NCBI GenBank assembly: GCA_039198765.1
Contig: JBCCTF010000050.1
Location: 1 to 23,624, forward strand
Length of the DNA stretch: 23,624 nucleotides
From: Parvularcula sp039198765
GTDB lineage: Bacteria > Pseudomonadota > Alphaproteobacteria > Caulobacterales > Parvularculaceae
Direction: 5' to 3'
The position numbers and the translations under genes were made by a program. Position 1 is the stretch's first letter. Each line of letters opens with the position of its first letter. This document shows positions 22,559 to 23,624 of this stretch, piece after piece. The notes under the pieces are model-generated. The model worked only from the letters and a program-made list of their open reading frames with translations. It had not been told where the DNA came from and searched no databases.

Positions 22559-23624
22559 CTAAGCGAAGGCTTTCGAGAAGTCTTCGAGGATGGTGGTGAG
22601 GCTCTTCTCGCTTTCGTCCGTGAGTTTCTTCTCGGTACGGATTTGGGTGAGAAGGTCCGCGTGCTGACTTTGCAGGTGGCGGAGGAACTCGGCCTCAAAG
22701 TCCTGAACTTTGTCCGTGGGGACCGCGTCCAGGAAGCCGCGGGTGCCAGCGAAGATCACGCAGACCTGCTCTTCCACCTGCAGCGGCGAGTATTGCGGCT
22801 GCTTCAGAAGCTCAACCAGGCGGGCGCCGCGGTTGAGTGTCTTCTGGGTGGCGGCGTCGAGGTCCGAACCGAATTTCGCGAAGGCTTCCAGCTCGCGGTA
22901 CTGCGCCAGCTCGCCTTTGATCTTACCAGCAACCTGTTTCATCGCCTTGATCTGAGCCGAGGAGCCCACGCGGCTCACTGATAGACCGACGTTCACGGCC
23001 GGGCGGATGCCCTGGAAGAAGAGGTCCGTCTCAAGGAAGATCTGGCCATCAGTGATCGAGATCACGTTGGTCGGGATGTAGGCGGACACGTCGTTCGCCT
23101 GGGTCTCAATGATCGGCAGCGCGGTCAACGAGCCAGAGCCATTGTCCTCGTTCAGTTTTGCCGCTCGCTCGAGCAGGCGGGAGTGAAGGTAGAACACGTC
23201 GCCGGGGAACGCTTCACGCCCTGGTGGACGACGCAGAAGCAGCGACATCTGGCGATAGGCCACCGCTTGCTTGGTGAGGTCGTCGTGGACGATCACGGCG
23301 TGCATGCCGTTGTCGCGGAAGTACTCGCCCATGGCGGTACCGGCGAAGGGTGCCAGGAACTGAAGCGGCGCGGGGTCCGAAGCGGTCGCGGCCACGACGA
23401 TGGTGTAGTCGAGGGCGCCATTGTCTTGCAGCGTCTTGACGATCTGCGCGACGGTGGAACGCTTTTGGCCCACAGCGACGTAGATACAGAAGAGCTTGCC
23501 CGAGTCGTCCGTAGCCGCCTCATTAGGCTCTTTCTGGTTCAGCATCGCGTCGATGCAGATGGCCGTCTTACCCGTCTGGCGGTCACCAATGACCAGCTCG
23601 CGCTGACCACGGCCCACCGGGATC
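22559..23624 (-). CDS. atpA: ATP synthase F1 alpha subunit, C-terminal part (5' end beyond window)
   Basis: About 355 residues of the roughly 510-residue alpha subunit are present. The fragment opens at the Walker A region (IPVGRGQRELVIGDRQTGKT). It includes ICIDAMLNQK, SLLLRRPPGREAFPGDVFYLHSRLLERAAK, the arginine-finger segment GLSVSRVGSS and the AQYRELEAFAKFGSDLDAAT block. It ends in a normal C-terminus (TTILEDFSKAFA, stop TAG at 22559-22561). The N-terminal barrel and start codon, and presumably atpH, lie beyond the right edge. It is the first of the minus-strand atp genes in the window. Confidence 0.97.
   Translation of the reverse strand, partial: IPVGRGQRELVIGDRQTGKTAICIDAMLNQKEPNEAATDDSGKLFCIYVAVGQKRSTVAQIVKTLQDNGALDYTIVVAATASDPAPLQFLAPFAGTAMGEYFRDNGMHAVIVHDDLTKQAVAYRQMSLLLRRPPGREAFPGDVFYLHSRLLERAAKLNEDNGSGSLTALPIIETQANDVSAYIPTNVISITDGQIFLETDLFFQGIRPAVNVGLSVSRVGSSAQIKAMKQVAGKIKGELAQYRELEAFAKFGSDLDAATQKTLNRGARLVELLKQPQYSPLQVEEQVCVIFAGTRGFLDAVPTDKVQDFEAEFLRHLQSQHADLLTQIRTEKKLTDESEKSLTTILEDFSKAFA

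Noticed and set aside
1..23624. CRISPR arrays, insertion sequences, phage genes or toxin-antitoxin pairs
   Set aside because: No regularly spaced direct repeats, transposase motifs, integrase or small paired stable toxin-like ORFs were seen on either strand.

Overview
The window looks like chromosomal DNA of an alphaproteobacterium. The evidence is a GC-rich composition (about 60% by eye), an F1 ATPase gene set of alphaproteobacterial type, a DUF2794 gene (a family largely restricted to this class), a NusB-domain RsmB-type methyltransferase and a COQ4-type ubiquinone gene. A marine Parvularcula- or Hyphomonadaceae-like lineage is a guess. I see no phage, insertion sequence, CRISPR array or rRNA.

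Layout, left to right. Positions 1-58 hold a truncated tRNA-Arg(CCG) on the minus strand with a plausible promoter. A secreted YbjN-like protein (-) and an rsmB-type rRNA methyltransferase (+) diverge from overlapping start codons (935-938). rsmB converges, through a bidirectional terminator, on a large secreted metzincin-like metalloprotease (-). Next come a Bax-inhibitor-1 membrane protein (+), a second bidirectional terminator, and a two-gene minus-strand unit (DUF2794, then a DUF2082-type zinc ribbon). From about 6.7 to 16.1 kb, mostly on the plus strand, lie an M61-like metallopeptidase lipoprotein, a MarR regulator (-) divergent from a small membrane protein, a Kelch-like orphan, COQ4 followed closely by an AEC transporter, a 3-hydroxybutyryl-CoA dehydrogenase, a calcineurin-like phosphoesterase lipoprotein and a membrane/coiled-coil protein.

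The right third (16.1-23.6 kb, minus strand) is the F1 ATP synthase locus. Its order is atpA (truncated by the window edge), lipoprotein, serine-acetyltransferase-like protein, atpG, family 2 glycosyltransferase, atpD, a 56-residue one-TM protein, atpC, lipoprotein. The usual alphaproteobacterial order is atpHAGDC, so four extra genes lie between subunit genes, and two of the junctions are overlapping reading frames. This suggests that envelope-type functions are co-transcribed with, and partly translationally coupled to, the ATP synthase.

The most striking signal is in the ATPase subunits themselves. The gamma subunit carries Lys where E. coli has gamma-Met23 (the gene's Met24), which is the identity of the classic uncoupling mutant gammaM23K. 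It also carries Ser where E. coli has gamma-Arg242, a position where a second-site suppressor of that mutant (R242C) is known. The beta subunit keeps its DELSEED loop but has an unusual sequence just after the gamma-contacting DDLTD catch loop. Together these suggest a naturally rewired rotor/stator contact in a normally near-invariant machine.
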